NCBI GenBank assembly: GCA_043816955.1
Contig: JBDRHL010000212.1
Span: 1-18,845, forward strand
Length of the DNA stretch: 18,845 bases
DNA from: JBDRHL01 sp043816955
GTDB lineage: Bacteria; Planctomycetota; Phycisphaerae; Sedimentisphaerales; CAYZTY01
Direction of reading: 5' to 3'
Below, in pieces: positions 1 to 8,063 of the stretch (within the stretch, counting starts at the first letter, position 1; every line of letters begins with the position of its first letter). The translations under genes and the position numbers were made by a program. The notes under the pieces are model-generated. The model made no database searches, was not told the origin of the DNA, and worked only from the letters and a program-made list of their open reading frames with translations.

Positions 1-66
1 GGCCATCTTTGCCAACTCATTCTCATTTGGGCTGAGATTGATGTGTACGGTTAATGGTCTTGGCAT
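1..66 (-). CDS. N-terminal fragment of an unidentified protein (runs off the window)
   Basis: An ATG at 66-64 on the minus strand opens a frame that stays open for 22 codons to the window edge and reads MPRPLTVHINLSPNENELAKMA. An AAGGAG Shine-Dalgarno (complement of 74-79) sits exactly 7 nt upstream, which is the main reason to believe this is a real start. The orientation matches every other intact gene here. Nothing in 22 residues identifies the family, and there is no signal peptide or membrane segment. It could also be a chance open stretch. Confidence 0.45.
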   Translation of the reverse strand, partial: MPRPLTVHINLSPNENELAKMA

Positions 67-657
67 TCCAGAACTCCTTAAAGAATCTTCTCTGGAATAC
101 CTATCGGCTATCGGCAGTTAATATCTTGAATTGGTATAACAAGCCGGTAAAGAAACAATCACTACCCTAGCCTTCGATTCCCTTGCTTGTCCGCCGATGA
201 TTCACGATTGGGTATGGGGGCAATTGTGTTACATCAGCGGCCGGCCAATGCCAGCCAACACAGGAATCGGACTAGCACGTGCCAACGGTTGTAGGTGCTC
301 GATGGACCTTATAGCGGTTTTAATCCTGCAGATTCAATTCAGTTCTTTCAGGCACTGGGTAAACAAGGCAGTGCATTTGATTACGTCTCTGCTTTTTCAC
401 GATGCTCGCGCGCATTTACTCGCACAGGCAAGAAGGTCTTTGTCTCCGAAACAGCTTCCATTGATACCGCGGATAACCTCGTCCAGGCAATTGCCTATTG
501 TAAAACGAAAGAGGTTGATGAACTTCTACCAGGCCAGTGGAAGAAAATCAGGGCAGATGCTGAGGTTGATACCCATATCGCTAAAGTTGCCTGACAAGGT
601 TGATTGGAAGGCTACGAATATTTTTTTACAATGGTGTAGTTGGCCGGAACGTTACAC
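67..657. other. Gene-poor stretch with a possible transposase C-terminal remnant
   Basis: No intact gene is recognisable. On the plus strand 295-594 is open for 99 codons from a GTG with no convincing ribosome binding site. Its end, VDELLPGQWKK (about residues 73-83), resembles the 'ELLP.xW' ending of IS66-type transposases. The preceding TGKKVFVSETASIDTADN...AYCK resembles, with gaps, the GRKN...CK segment that comes before that ending in IS66. The match is weak and the rest of a transposase is absent, so at most this is a decayed IS66-like tail. The longer overlapping plus-strand frame 197-847 runs into the 3' end of the PD40 gene and looks like chance. Confidence 0.25.
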
Positions 658-658
658 C
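633..658 (-). terminator. Weak hairpin at the 3' end of the PD40 gene
   Basis: GGTGTA (633-638) and TACACC (653-658) form an inverted repeat that touches the TAG stop of the PD40 protein, with extra GTT/AAC pairing inside. On the minus strand it is followed by an A-rich, not T-rich, run, so it is not a good intrinsic terminator. It could instead protect the mRNA end. Confidence 0.25.
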
Positions 659-2226
659 TATTCACGCCAGAGTTCTTTATCTTTGGTACCAAATGACTTG
701 CCGGTCACGGGAGTAGCCATAGTAACGGGCATCTCAACGGTGAGCGTCTCCCGGCCTCGGACAATCCTTGCCAGTTTTTCACTTGTTTTTGAAACAGGCG
801 CAGTGATAAATTCAGGAACAAGAAAAGAATCGAGACAGAAGTCATAAAACCGTGGGTCTTTCTGGGGCAGCAACAACGGCTTATAAACCCTACCCTCGTT
901 ATCAATGTAGCTAAAGTAAGGCTTGGTAAATATGTCATAATCCATTTTGCTGCTGAAAACAATCCATCGACTGTTACTTGACCAGCTATGCCAGGATTCG
1001 CTCCGGTCGCTGTTGATGTCCAGCCGCCGATATTCGTACCTTCCTGTTCGCTTTGCAGCCTCGATGTCTATCATATACAGGTCGCTGGTCATATTATGGG
1101 TAACCCACGTCCCGTACGTGCACATGCAGGCCAGCAACCAGCGGCCATCGGGGCTAACCCTCGGCTGGATGATACTCAGACCTGTCTCGGCCGCCGAAAG
1201 TACGGTTTCCACTGGACCCCACTGACCGGTGTTTACATCATAACTTACCCTTACCAGGTCATACATAATCTTATCATGCTTAATCTCATTTTCATCTTTC
1301 CACCACTTCGGCGCACTGGAAAAATACAGCCACCGACCGTCGGGCGACCACTCCGGAAAAGTCTCCAGCCGGTCCTTCTTACAAATGCTCGGCGAGGTCT
1401 CCATAGTCCTTGAGTCAAGCATATAATAAATCAGCCCCGAGTCCACTTCGAGGATATCCTGAACGTAGCTGCGGGAAGAATGAAAAAAGAGCCGAGGCTT
1501 ATTGATGGAACAGACTATCAGCCGCCCGCTGGGATGCCATGTGGTAAATCCCAACTTCCTCCCAATCTTTGTAATGGTCTCACTCTCTATCAGCAGGGCG
1601 CTGACACCGTACTTTGTGCTGCGTATATCGATCAGCATTTTGTCCGGCAGGTTTCTCCGAAACGAGTGACAATTGACACAGCCGTTTTCGAAAAATCTGT
1701 TTTCCAATATGGCTGATTCGTCACAGGTCTCTAAATTCCGTTGATAGATTCCCATTTGCCCCCATTTGGAATGTCCCGGATATATTTTTCTGTATACCAG
1801 AAAATTATCTATATCCTCGCTGGCAATCTTGTTGGTGATGGTTGGAAAGCGACTCCATCGGCTGTTTTGGGTCTTTACAAAAATATCGAAATATAGTTCT
1901 CGGCCTCTGTTCATATTCAAAAGTTGATGCCAGCGGCCGGCTGGAATTATAATGCTCCCTGTTTTGCTGAAAACCTCGATAACCCGGCCGTCTTTAGAGT
2001 ATATCTTAACACAATAACGTCCTCCACTTTCCTTGATCAGGAAATTCAAAGGCGCGATATTTGGAGGAATAACGGTCCCGCTGTAGTCCGGCCAAATCTT
2101 TATAGAACGCTCGACGGAAACATACCGCTCTATAGGCCCGTCTCTATGGTCGAAAACACACCAAGCCGCAGCAGCTAATATGACCAGCAGAACTAATCGA
2201 AACAAATTTCGACAGCGTGTTCTCAT
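658..2226 (-). CDS. Membrane-anchored PD40/TolB-like beta-propeller protein with one CxxCH motif
   Basis: A 522-residue protein with an N-terminal hydrophobic segment (about residues 8-24, after RTRCR) that acts as signal or anchor, so the rest is probably periplasmic. A C-V-N-C-H motif at 183-187 is the covalent haem-c signature. Downstream are at least four PD40-type blades: TTWHPSGRL (228-236), FPEWSPDGRWLYFSS (290-304), QPRVSPDGRWLL (354-365) and SWSSNSRWIVFSS (414-426), as in TolB-like propellers. Its ATG overlaps the stop of the upstream membrane protein by 4 nt (ATGA), so the two are translationally coupled and probably act together. Similar propellers with a single CxxCH occur in Bacteroidota and Planctomycetota, often annotated TolB-like or cytochrome-biogenesis-like without experimental function. 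The haem motif and propeller are seen in the sequence; the location and partnership are inference. Real haem attachment is unproven, since only one site exists and no distal ligand can be assigned. Confidence 0.85.
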   Translation of the reverse strand: MRTRCRNLFRLVLLVILAAAAWCVFDHRDGPIERYVSVERSIKIWPDYSGTVIPPNIAPLNFLIKESGGRYCVKIYSKDGRVIEVFSKTGSIIIPAGRWHQLLNMNRGRELYFDIFVKTQNSRWSRFPTITNKIASEDIDNFLVYRKIYPGHSKWGQMGIYQRNLETCDESAILENRFFENGCVNCHSFRRNLPDKMLIDIRSTKYGVSALLIESETITKIGRKLGFTTWHPSGRLIVCSINKPRLFFHSSRSYVQDILEVDSGLIYYMLDSRTMETSPSICKKDRLETFPEWSPDGRWLYFSSAPKWWKDENEIKHDKIMYDLVRVSYDVNTGQWGPVETVLSAAETGLSIIQPRVSPDGRWLLACMCTYGTWVTHNMTSDLYMIDIEAAKRTGRYEYRRLDINSDRSESWHSWSSNSRWIVFSSKMDYDIFTKPYFSYIDNEGRVYKPLLLPQKDPRFYDFCLDSFLVPEFITAPVSKTSEKLARIVRGRETLTVEMPVTMATPVTGKSFGTKDKELWRE

Positions 2227-4241
2227 TTCTTCATCCCTGAACGGTTGTAAAAATAATAGAAGTAATAACTGTCGCCGTGTTTCTCTGCCAGACGACCATA
2301 GACTGCCTGCCTGTACTGCTTATAAAGTCTGTAGTCACGACTGAATTCTTTAAACCGGTTAATTGAATCGGCGCTAATAGAAAAACCGTGCAGAACAACC
2401 TGTTTTCCAATCATTGCACGATACAATAATATCGCCTCTTCGTAATGACGGGGAATCTGGGTGTAGCCAAAATCTTTCAATCGGTACAGATTCTCACTAA
2501 ATTTATCTAGGTGCCTGCTCATCAAATACAAAGCCATCAAATACTCAAAAGCCATTTGGTTTTGCCTGTTTTCGGCCAATAGCTGCAATAATAACTTCTC
2601 ATATTTTACTTCACTATAAGCAAATTCATTCCTTAACATTATGCGGCGCAGACCTCGAATATCCTCATCTTCCGAAAGCCGGTTGGGATCGGTTTCGAGC
2701 AAATCCAGGTATTTATTGGCCCAATGACTGTAAAACAGTGTTCTGCTGAGTGCTCCAAGATATACGCGTGCGGCACCGTAATTGGCCTTTGCCATACTTA
2801 TCAGTGCCAGGCGTTTGAAAAGCAGAGGATGTTTACTGAGTTGAATGGCCTCAGTCATGGCGTTTTCGGCCACATTTATAAGACCAAGGTCAATGTGGCT
2901 ATCGACTATCTTCCATAATATTGTCTCGGACTGAGTTCTTTCCGGAATGGTCATAAACAGAGCAGGCAGGTGTTGGGGATATGAGAACATTTCATAGCCG
3001 AGTCGGCCGGTATGGTACAAGGCATGGTTCACTGAATGCGTGATGAAACAGCTCCGCTGTGTCAGAGAATTGCCATACCGGTAGCGACGAGCGGCCGCAA
3101 GTACCTGCGGCCATTTCTTCTGCCAATCGTAGTAGACAACAGCAAGTAAACATTTATTTTGGCTGTTGTGCCAGAAGGAAATAACGGCACCGGTGAACAG
3201 AAACAAAGCTATCGAACCAATACGCCATTTAGCTATCGCTGAGCCGGGATACGACGAATCCGGCTTTGCTGACTTCACATTAGGCTTTTTCTCACCTCTG
3301 CTGCTCTGCGAAGAAGATTCAGCAGCCTTCTGAGAGGATAATGTTCCACGGCCGGTTAGGACACGCCAAAGCCCCACCACAAGTCCGATCAAAGGCAGCG
3401 ACAGGTAAAGACCATAAAGCATTTCTCCTATCATTTTTTTTGGGCTGGCTTCATAACCAATGGATTTCCAGGGGACAGGCAGCAGCTCAGTAAAGGCGTC
3501 GAAGAGGCGCTGTCCGAAAATTAGAGCCCCTATAAGATATGGAATGCCGGCCGCCAACACCAGATACAAAAAACCTGTCCGATGCCGACCTCTGAAAAAG
3601 AACTCATAAATCACGCAAAGTACCCCAAAAAGCAGGTACGCACCGCCGGCAGCTACATACAGGATTATTGAGAAAATCAAAAAATAAATCGGACCCGACA
3701 TTTTGCTCTTTGAGGTCGTTTTTAGATAAACACAGGAAAAAATCAACGCCGCCAGAAAAGCCATTGTGGTCGGAAACAGATATATATATTGGCTGTAAGC
3801 GGCCAGCAAAAAGAGCGGCCCTATAAACCGGATAAAACGAAGACGATAAGCGCCTATGGCCTTAATATAATAGTTGGTACACAGGTAAATCAACCACGCC
3901 TGCAGGGTAACGACAAGCCCCCCAGCCCAAGAACAATAGAAAAACTGCGACAAAAAAGAGCAGAGATATTCAAGTAGCCCACCCGGATACGATAAAAATT
4001 TTCGGAAGAACCACCAATCTGTGAAAAACACCGGGAAACGATTAAACCACCCCCCGCCGTGGTATAAAAGGCACGGCTCGATTTCAAGCCAGATATACAG
4101 GTAGAACAAAACAAAAAAGACAGAGCCAGCGGCCGGCCTGCAGAACTTTGAGATGAGCATCGCGAGGTTTTTTAAGCAGGTGGACCAACAACCTCGCCAA
4201 CTTCGTATGGAATGCCCATTCAACTCATGGCTCGACTTCAT
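2223..4241 (-). CDS. Polytopic inner-membrane protein with C-terminal helical repeats, DUF6057-like
   Basis: A 672-residue protein. The first half has about eight or nine hydrophobic helices (roughly residues 39-55, 100-120, 138-175 as two, 183-217 as two, 223-243, 265-290 and 342-356). A conserved-looking loop between the first two carries EIEPCLLYHGGGWF and FLSYPGGLLEYLCSFLSQFF. A low-complexity Ser/Lys linker (about 311-335) precedes a soluble second half rich in helix pairs of TPR-like character (about 370-672). The architecture and the YHGG / PGG-LEY-FLSQFFY loop recall the uncharacterised DUF6057 family; I recognise this from memory and cannot verify it. It overlaps the PD40-CxxCH gene by 4 nt. 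The chosen ATG at 4241 has only a weak upstream GGGACC; a second in-frame ATG at 4160 (MLISKF) just before the first helix is an alternative start. No enzymatic motif is visible. Confidence 0.75.
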   Translation of the reverse strand: MKSSHELNGHSIRSWRGCWSTCLKNLAMLISKFCRPAAGSVFFVLFYLYIWLEIEPCLLYHGGGWFNRFPVFFTDWWFFRKFLSYPGGLLEYLCSFLSQFFYCSWAGGLVVTLQAWLIYLCTNYYIKAIGAYRLRFIRFIGPLFLLAAYSQYIYLFPTTMAFLAALIFSCVYLKTTSKSKMSGPIYFLIFSIILYVAAGGAYLLFGVLCVIYEFFFRGRHRTGFLYLVLAAGIPYLIGALIFGQRLFDAFTELLPVPWKSIGYEASPKKMIGEMLYGLYLSLPLIGLVVGLWRVLTGRGTLSSQKAAESSSQSSRGEKKPNVKSAKPDSSYPGSAIAKWRIGSIALFLFTGAVISFWHNSQNKCLLAVVYYDWQKKWPQVLAAARRYRYGNSLTQRSCFITHSVNHALYHTGRLGYEMFSYPQHLPALFMTIPERTQSETILWKIVDSHIDLGLINVAENAMTEAIQLSKHPLLFKRLALISMAKANYGAARVYLGALSRTLFYSHWANKYLDLLETDPNRLSEDEDIRGLRRIMLRNEFAYSEVKYEKLLLQLLAENRQNQMAFEYLMALYLMSRHLDKFSENLYRLKDFGYTQIPRHYEEAILLYRAMIGKQVVLHGFSISADSINRFKEFSRDYRLYKQYRQAVYGRLAEKHGDSYYFYYFYNRSGMKK

Positions 4242-4261
4242 AGGAATCGAGGTCCCATGCG

Positions 4262-4277
4262 ACAGTACAAATACTGT
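4262..4277. promoter_or_regulatory. Inverted repeat upstream of the membrane/PD40 pair
   Basis: ACAGTA (4262-4267) and TACTGT (4272-4277) form a perfect 6-bp inverted repeat around CAAA. It lies 21 nt upstream of the 4241 start and just downstream of a candidate promoter. It could be an operator or a 5'-UTR element. The regulator is unknown. Confidence 0.35.
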
Positions 4278-4291
4278 GACCCTTCACTGGT

Positions 4292-4320
4292 ATTTTATCA
4301 GTATTGGACAACACATCCAA
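4292..4320 (-). promoter_or_regulatory. Candidate sigma70-type promoter for the membrane/PD40 pair
   Basis: Minus-strand TTGGAT (complement of 4315-4320) and TAAAAT (complement of 4292-4297) are separated by 17 nt. The -10 matches consensus at 5 of 6 positions; the -35 is poor. It sits in the 96-nt gap between the aldolase stop and the 4241 start, so the pair may be transcribed apart from the catabolic operon. Sequence pattern only. Confidence 0.3.
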
Positions 4321-4337
4321 AATCAAATACCTAGTTC

Positions 4338-5099
4338 TTATTTAGAGGCTGCCTTCAACATCTTTTTTGAACTTTCATCAAGAAAAACAGTATCCAGGCC
4401 GAGAGCGATGAGATTGTAGCCCTGGTCAATTGCAGTTTGAATGTTCTCAGAATTCGGCCGCACGATGTGTAATCCTGCGCTTAGCTTGTGATTATGGCAT
4501 ATATTGCGATATTTATCCAGAGCAGCAACCATCTCGGGGTGATTCATTTGACCGGTGATGCCCATCGAGCCGCTAAGATCCAAAGGCCCTATGAATAGAG
4601 CATCAACTCCATCGACTTTAACTATTTCATCCAGATTGGCAACGGCATCTTTGTGCTCCACCTGCATAATCATCGCAATCTCATCATTGGCATTACTTAT
4701 GTATTCTTCGAAATCCATACCACGCATATTGGCCCGACTATAACCGAAACTGCGTACTCCGCAAGGCGGGTACTTTGCCTGCCGGACAGCCTCTTCCGCC
4801 TCGGCTGCTGTTTTTACCATAGGTATTATCAGACCAGAGGCGCCGGCGTCCAGACTTCGGTGAATCCATACCGGGTCATTCAGTGGCAGACGTGCGACAG
4901 AGCAACAATCGAAGGCAGCAATAGTGCGGAAGATATTGGTCATTGTTTCCAAGTCAATCGCACCATGTTCTAAATCGACACATATCCAATCGAACCCCGC
5001 CTTAGCAAATATCTCAGCGATAGCAGGATGGCCGATCTGCATCCATGCGCCGCAGCTTATTTGCCTTTCCAGCAGGGCCTTACGCAGTTTATTATTCAT
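4338..5099 (-). CDS. HpcH/HpaI-family class II pyruvate aldolase (2-keto-3-deoxy-sugar-acid aldolase-like)
   Basis: A 253-residue protein, normal length for this metal-dependent TIM-barrel family, which cleaves 2-oxo-3-deoxy acids to pyruvate and an aldehyde. The signature residues are all present: the catalytic-base histidine in DLEHG (H45), the enolate-stabilising arginine in VARLP (R70), and the metal ligands E148 (MQVEHKDA) and D174 in FIGPLDLS. The family includes 4-hydroxy-2-oxoheptanedioate and 2-keto-3-deoxy-L-rhamnonate aldolases; the sequence does not tell which substrate is used here. The start is supported by a GAAGGA Shine-Dalgarno just upstream. It is the last gene of the catabolic operon, 23 nt after the 2-hydroxyacid dehydrogenase. 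Expected role (inference): the final split to pyruvate, with the aldehyde or hydroxypyruvate handled by neighbouring enzymes. Cytoplasmic. Confidence 0.92.
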   Translation of the reverse strand: MNNKLRKALLERQISCGAWMQIGHPAIAEIFAKAGFDWICVDLEHGAIDLETMTNIFRTIAAFDCCSVARLPLNDPVWIHRSLDAGASGLIIPMVKTAAEAEEAVRQAKYPPCGVRSFGYSRANMRGMDFEEYISNANDEIAMIMQVEHKDAVANLDEIVKVDGVDALFIGPLDLSGSMGITGQMNHPEMVAALDKYRNICHNHKLSAGLHIVRPNSENIQTAIDQGYNLIALGLDTVFLDESSKKMLKAASK

Positions 5100-5122
5100 T
5101 GTCCTATCCTTCTTTGTGCAGA

Positions 5123-6112
5123 TTACAATACGTCTATCACCTCTGGATTTAATATGTCAAGCTGCCGAAATCTTCTTTCATAACAGGCTTTGATATTAGC
5201 TAAGACACGATGGGCCATACGCTTACACGCTTCAACAGTACTACTTCCAATGTGTGGGGTCAACAACACTGTAGATAACTTTCTTAAATCTTTTTCGGAA
5301 TCAACGGGGACGTACGGTTCGTTCTCAAAAACATCAAGCGCCGCGCCAGCAATTCGACTGGCTGCAACGGCATCATATAAAGCTGCTTCATCAATAATAC
5401 TACCGCGGGCTGTGTTGATTAAAAAAGCATGTTTCGGCATTTTCATAAGAAATTCTTTTCCTACAAAGTGCTTTGTTGCCTCAGTTGCAGGAAGATGTAA
5501 ACTTATCACATCAGCTCGAGCTATGGCCTCATCCAAAGATGAAAACACCTGTAATATTCCCCATTTTTGTTTCATCTCTTGGGCATCTAATTGGGCAATA
5601 TCATAACCTATTACGTTCATGCCAAAACCAAACGAGGCAATCTTTGCGACCTTGCAGCCAATTTTGCCACAGCCGAGAACCAATAAGATTTTAGCACGCA
5701 TCTCTAAGCCAAGCTTAGGCTGCCACTTATCGGCTTTCATGTCTGTATTGTGTGAGGCAACTTGACGGGCTAATGAACCAAGGAGCCAGATCGCATGTTC
5801 CGCAACCGAATCATCCAGTACACCGGGCGTATTTGAAACTATTATCCCCCCTTTGGTGGCGTTAGCCTTGCTAATTCCATCATGCCCCACGCCGAAACGA
5901 GCAATGATTCCTCCACGGGGCAACACATTGTAGAGCTTATCGTTATAGCGGTCAACACCGATAACGGCAGCGAACGCTCTGTGTTTAGTAATGGCCTCAG
6001 CCAGTGCTGTTTCTTGAGAGGGAACGGGGACACATTTAAACTCTGAAGATCCCTTAAAAATCGGTTCTGCCTTGTAATATTCCTTTTCTGTGACGCATAC
6101 TTCAGGCTTCAA
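5123..6112 (-). CDS. D-2-hydroxyacid dehydrogenase, NAD-dependent (3-phosphoglycerate/glycerate dehydrogenase-like)
   Basis: A 329-residue member of the D-isomer-specific 2-hydroxyacid dehydrogenase family, which reduces 2-oxo acids such as hydroxypyruvate to D-hydroxy acids with NAD(P)H. Visible features are a Rossmann GxGxxG (G147-C-G-K-I-G152) followed by an acidic residue at the end of beta-2 (D171, favouring NAD), and the catalytic triad R236 (NTARGS), E265 (FENEP) and H287 (TPHIGS). It lacks the C-terminal ACT domain of full-length biosynthetic SerA, which points to a catabolic role. The start is a TTG at 6112: an in-frame TAA immediately precedes it and a GAGGA lies 9 nt upstream, so no ATG start is possible there. 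It lies next to a hydroxypyruvate isomerase-like gene, so hydroxypyruvate or a similar 2-oxo acid is a plausible substrate (inference). Confidence 0.9.
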   Translation of the reverse strand: MKPEVCVTEKEYYKAEPIFKGSSEFKCVPVPSQETALAEAITKHRAFAAVIGVDRYNDKLYNVLPRGGIIARFGVGHDGISKANATKGGIIVSNTPGVLDDSVAEHAIWLLGSLARQVASHNTDMKADKWQPKLGLEMRAKILLVLGCGKIGCKVAKIASFGFGMNVIGYDIAQLDAQEMKQKWGILQVFSSLDEAIARADVISLHLPATEATKHFVGKEFLMKMPKHAFLINTARGSIIDEAALYDAVAASRIAGAALDVFENEPYVPVDSEKDLRKLSTVLLTPHIGSSTVEACKRMAHRVLANIKACYERRFRQLDILNPEVIDVL

Positions 6113-6153
6113 TTATACACATCCTCAACCAATGTTCTGGTTCAGTTTTACGA

Positions 6154-6924
6154 TTAAGATAGTTTCATCGCCAACATGGATTTAATGCTATCCAATGCCT
6201 TTTCGACCTTGGCCTGAGCAGTGAATTCAAGCCCTATATAACCATTGTAACACAACTCCACAATAACCATTACTATGTGTGTATAACGAATGTCGCCTGT
6301 GCCGGGCTCTAATCGGCCTGGAGCATCGGCAATGTGAAAATGACCTATCACGTTAATATACTTTGTTATATTTGAAGAAAGGTTGCCCTCGGTGATATAT
6401 TGATGATAGATGTCAAAAAGCATTCTGACGTTTTCAGAGCCGACCTTTTTAATAATCCTTGCAGCATGCTCACTTCTATTGAGAAAGTGGCCTGGATAAT
6501 CGATTCTATTTAATGGCTCCAGCAATAATGTTATATTTTTCTTTTCGGCCAATCCGGCACACTCTTTAAGACCCTCAATGAGGTTGCTTTCCTGTTCCTG
6601 TACATCTATATTTTCCAATTCGTTTCCTGCACAAATAATTAATTTCGAGCATCTCAGAAAACGCGCAACCGAAATCGACTCTTTAAGCTGTTTCAGGGCC
6701 TCCGTTCTGTCATCTTGGTCTACAAGCGTCGGTTTTATAAAGCCACAAAATGTGACCACATCCATTTTCAGTTCCTCACAAAGCTTGCTTATGGCATTGA
6801 TATCCTTGCCTTTCCAATCCCAGAACTCGATAGCATTGTAACCAGCCTTTTTTACTATTTGGGCCGCCTCAACCGTACTGATTTCGTCAAATATTATATC
6901 TGTATTCGGACTGAGTCTTATCAT
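6154..6924 (-). CDS. Hydroxypyruvate isomerase-like TIM-barrel protein (AP-endonuclease-2 fold)
   Basis: A 256-residue sugar-phosphate isomerase/epimerase-fold protein of normal length. It has the metal-site and substrate motifs of the Hyi/OtnI branch in the right order: LLLEPLN with metal Glu at 136, FDIYHQ with Asp at 171, HFHIADAPGRLEPGTGDI (His197, Arg204, Glu206) and GLEF with Glu at 233. The IADAPGR.EPGTG.I block is typical of hydroxypyruvate isomerase, which interconverts hydroxypyruvate and tartronate semialdehyde; 2-oxo-tetronate isomerases share it. The ATG at 6924 has a GGAG 9 nt upstream. It lies 41 nt ahead of the 2-hydroxyacid dehydrogenase. Substrate specificity inside this family is hard to assign, so the exact reaction is inference. 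Cytoplasmic. Confidence 0.85.
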   Translation of the reverse strand: MIRLSPNTDIIFDEISTVEAAQIVKKAGYNAIEFWDWKGKDINAISKLCEELKMDVVTFCGFIKPTLVDQDDRTEALKQLKESISVARFLRCSKLIICAGNELENIDVQEQESNLIEGLKECAGLAEKKNITLLLEPLNRIDYPGHFLNRSEHAARIIKKVGSENVRMLFDIYHQYITEGNLSSNITKYINVIGHFHIADAPGRLEPGTGDIRYTHIVMVIVELCYNGYIGLEFTAQAKVEKALDSIKSMLAMKLS

Positions 6925-6964
6925 TTATTTAACTCCGCATATTGGTCAATTGCTTATGTGAATA

Positions 6965-7993
6965 TCAACATTTCAGCATAACCTGGATAACATCTTTCGC
7001 AGTTTTATCAACCAGTTCATACGCCTTTGGTGCATCCTCGAACGGAATTTCATGCGTAATCAATTTTTCCAGGGGGATTTGTGGAAATAAATTTATGGCG
7101 GCTGATATACGTCTGGCTTTATCCCAGCGATTTGAAAGTTCATGGCCGATTCCTCCGACCTGGGTGCTCTTAATCCGTACGCGGTTGACATGGAATTCTT
7201 CGCCGAGATGTACATCTGTCAGCGGCGTTCTATACCAGCTTATCGCCATTACAGTTCCGTCATAAACAACACTGCGAATTGCCTGATTTAATCCTTGTCC
7301 GCTGGAGCTGACTTCGTATGCTATATCAACACCGCGATTATCCGTATGTTCCTTAATATAAAGCGCCACGTCCTTGCAATCCCGAGGGTTAATAACAAAA
7401 TCAGCGCCGAATTCTTTAGACATCTCCAGTCGCTTTTTAATCAGGTCTACAGCGAAGACCTTCTGTGCACCTGAAAGCTTTGCAAGCTTGACTGCTATCA
7501 GACCCAAAACGCCTTGCCCAAACACAGCGACCGATTCGCCGAGGTTTATACCACCATCCAAAATACCATTATAGGTTGTTACAAGATTTGCCATAAATAT
7601 TCCCTGCTTAGCGGGAATATGCTCAGGCATCACGGCAACCACTTCGTCTTTGTCAATTATGTACTCATCCTGATGTGGATGATATGAGGCAATAATATCT
7701 CCGGTCTTGACCGTCTCTACAGCAGAACCAACCTCCTGTACTCTGGCGACACTCATATAGCCATACTGCAAGGGATAGCACATACCCGGTTTCCCCGGTC
7801 GGTATAGTTTAGTTTTTTCGTCATAGAACTTCGTATACTGATGAGCTGTTCCGGTATATATTTGCATTTCAGTGCCATGACTTATGCCTGAGTACAAAGT
7901 TTTAGCTCGAACATCTCGATCGCCCATTTCTCTCAGTTCGACCTGACGTACCACAGCCTTGCGAGGCCCTTCGAAAAATACAGCTTTAGCCAT
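6965..7993 (-). CDS. Medium-chain dehydrogenase/reductase of the non-canonical zinc-site type
   Basis: A 342-residue MDR-superfamily oxidoreductase. The N-terminal GroES-like domain contains YSGISHGTE (34-42) where zinc alcohol dehydrogenases have a Cys ligand in GICxSD, and the downstream GHE is missing. No cluster of four structural-zinc cysteines is present. The Rossmann domain has VFGQGVLG (G149, G151, G154) and then AVDLIKKR, so an NAD(P) cofactor is expected. MDRs with the SGIS.GTE motif are often annotated as threonine- or sorbitol-dehydrogenase-like, but their chemistry may not use zinc. The start is set at the ATG at 7993 because a perfect AGGAGG (complement of 8001-8006) lies 7 nt upstream; the longer TTG frame to 8011 would place this site inside the coding region. 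Probable role (inference): oxidation of a sugar or sugar-acid hydroxyl at the pathway entry. Confidence 0.88.
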   Translation of the reverse strand: MAKAVFFEGPRKAVVRQVELREMGDRDVRAKTLYSGISHGTEMQIYTGTAHQYTKFYDEKTKLYRPGKPGMCYPLQYGYMSVARVQEVGSAVETVKTGDIIASYHPHQDEYIIDKDEVVAVMPEHIPAKQGIFMANLVTTYNGILDGGINLGESVAVFGQGVLGLIAVKLAKLSGAQKVFAVDLIKKRLEMSKEFGADFVINPRDCKDVALYIKEHTDNRGVDIAYEVSSSGQGLNQAIRSVVYDGTVMAISWYRTPLTDVHLGEEFHVNRVRIKSTQVGGIGHELSNRWDKARRISAAINLFPQIPLEKLITHEIPFEDAPKAYELVDKTAKDVIQVMLKC

Positions 7994-8030
7994 ACAAAAA
8001 CCTCCTGTCAAAAACTTTTCTTATTTCTAT

Positions 8031-8060
8031 AAAAAACCGAAAGAGCAAAAAATTGCCCTC
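8031..8060 (-). terminator. Weak intrinsic terminator or attenuator inside the catabolic operon
   Basis: Three nt after the stop of the beta-propeller gene, minus-strand GAGGGCAA-TTTT-TTGCTCTT can form an 8-bp stem with two G-U pairs. It is followed five nt later by six T (complement of 8031-8036). It may reduce transcription of the last four genes relative to the first two. Confidence 0.3.
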
Positions 8061-8063
8061 AAA

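Noticed and set aside
197..847. 216-codon plus-strand open frame at the left end
   Set aside because: It runs antisense into the 3' end of the clear PD40 gene, has no ribosome binding site and a composition unlike a real protein.
4262..4277. AraR-type box (shares ATTTGTAC on the minus strand)
   Set aside because: Only one half-site matches the Bacillus AraR consensus, and the arms pair as ACAGTA/TACTGT instead; the local repressor's own promoter palindrome is different.
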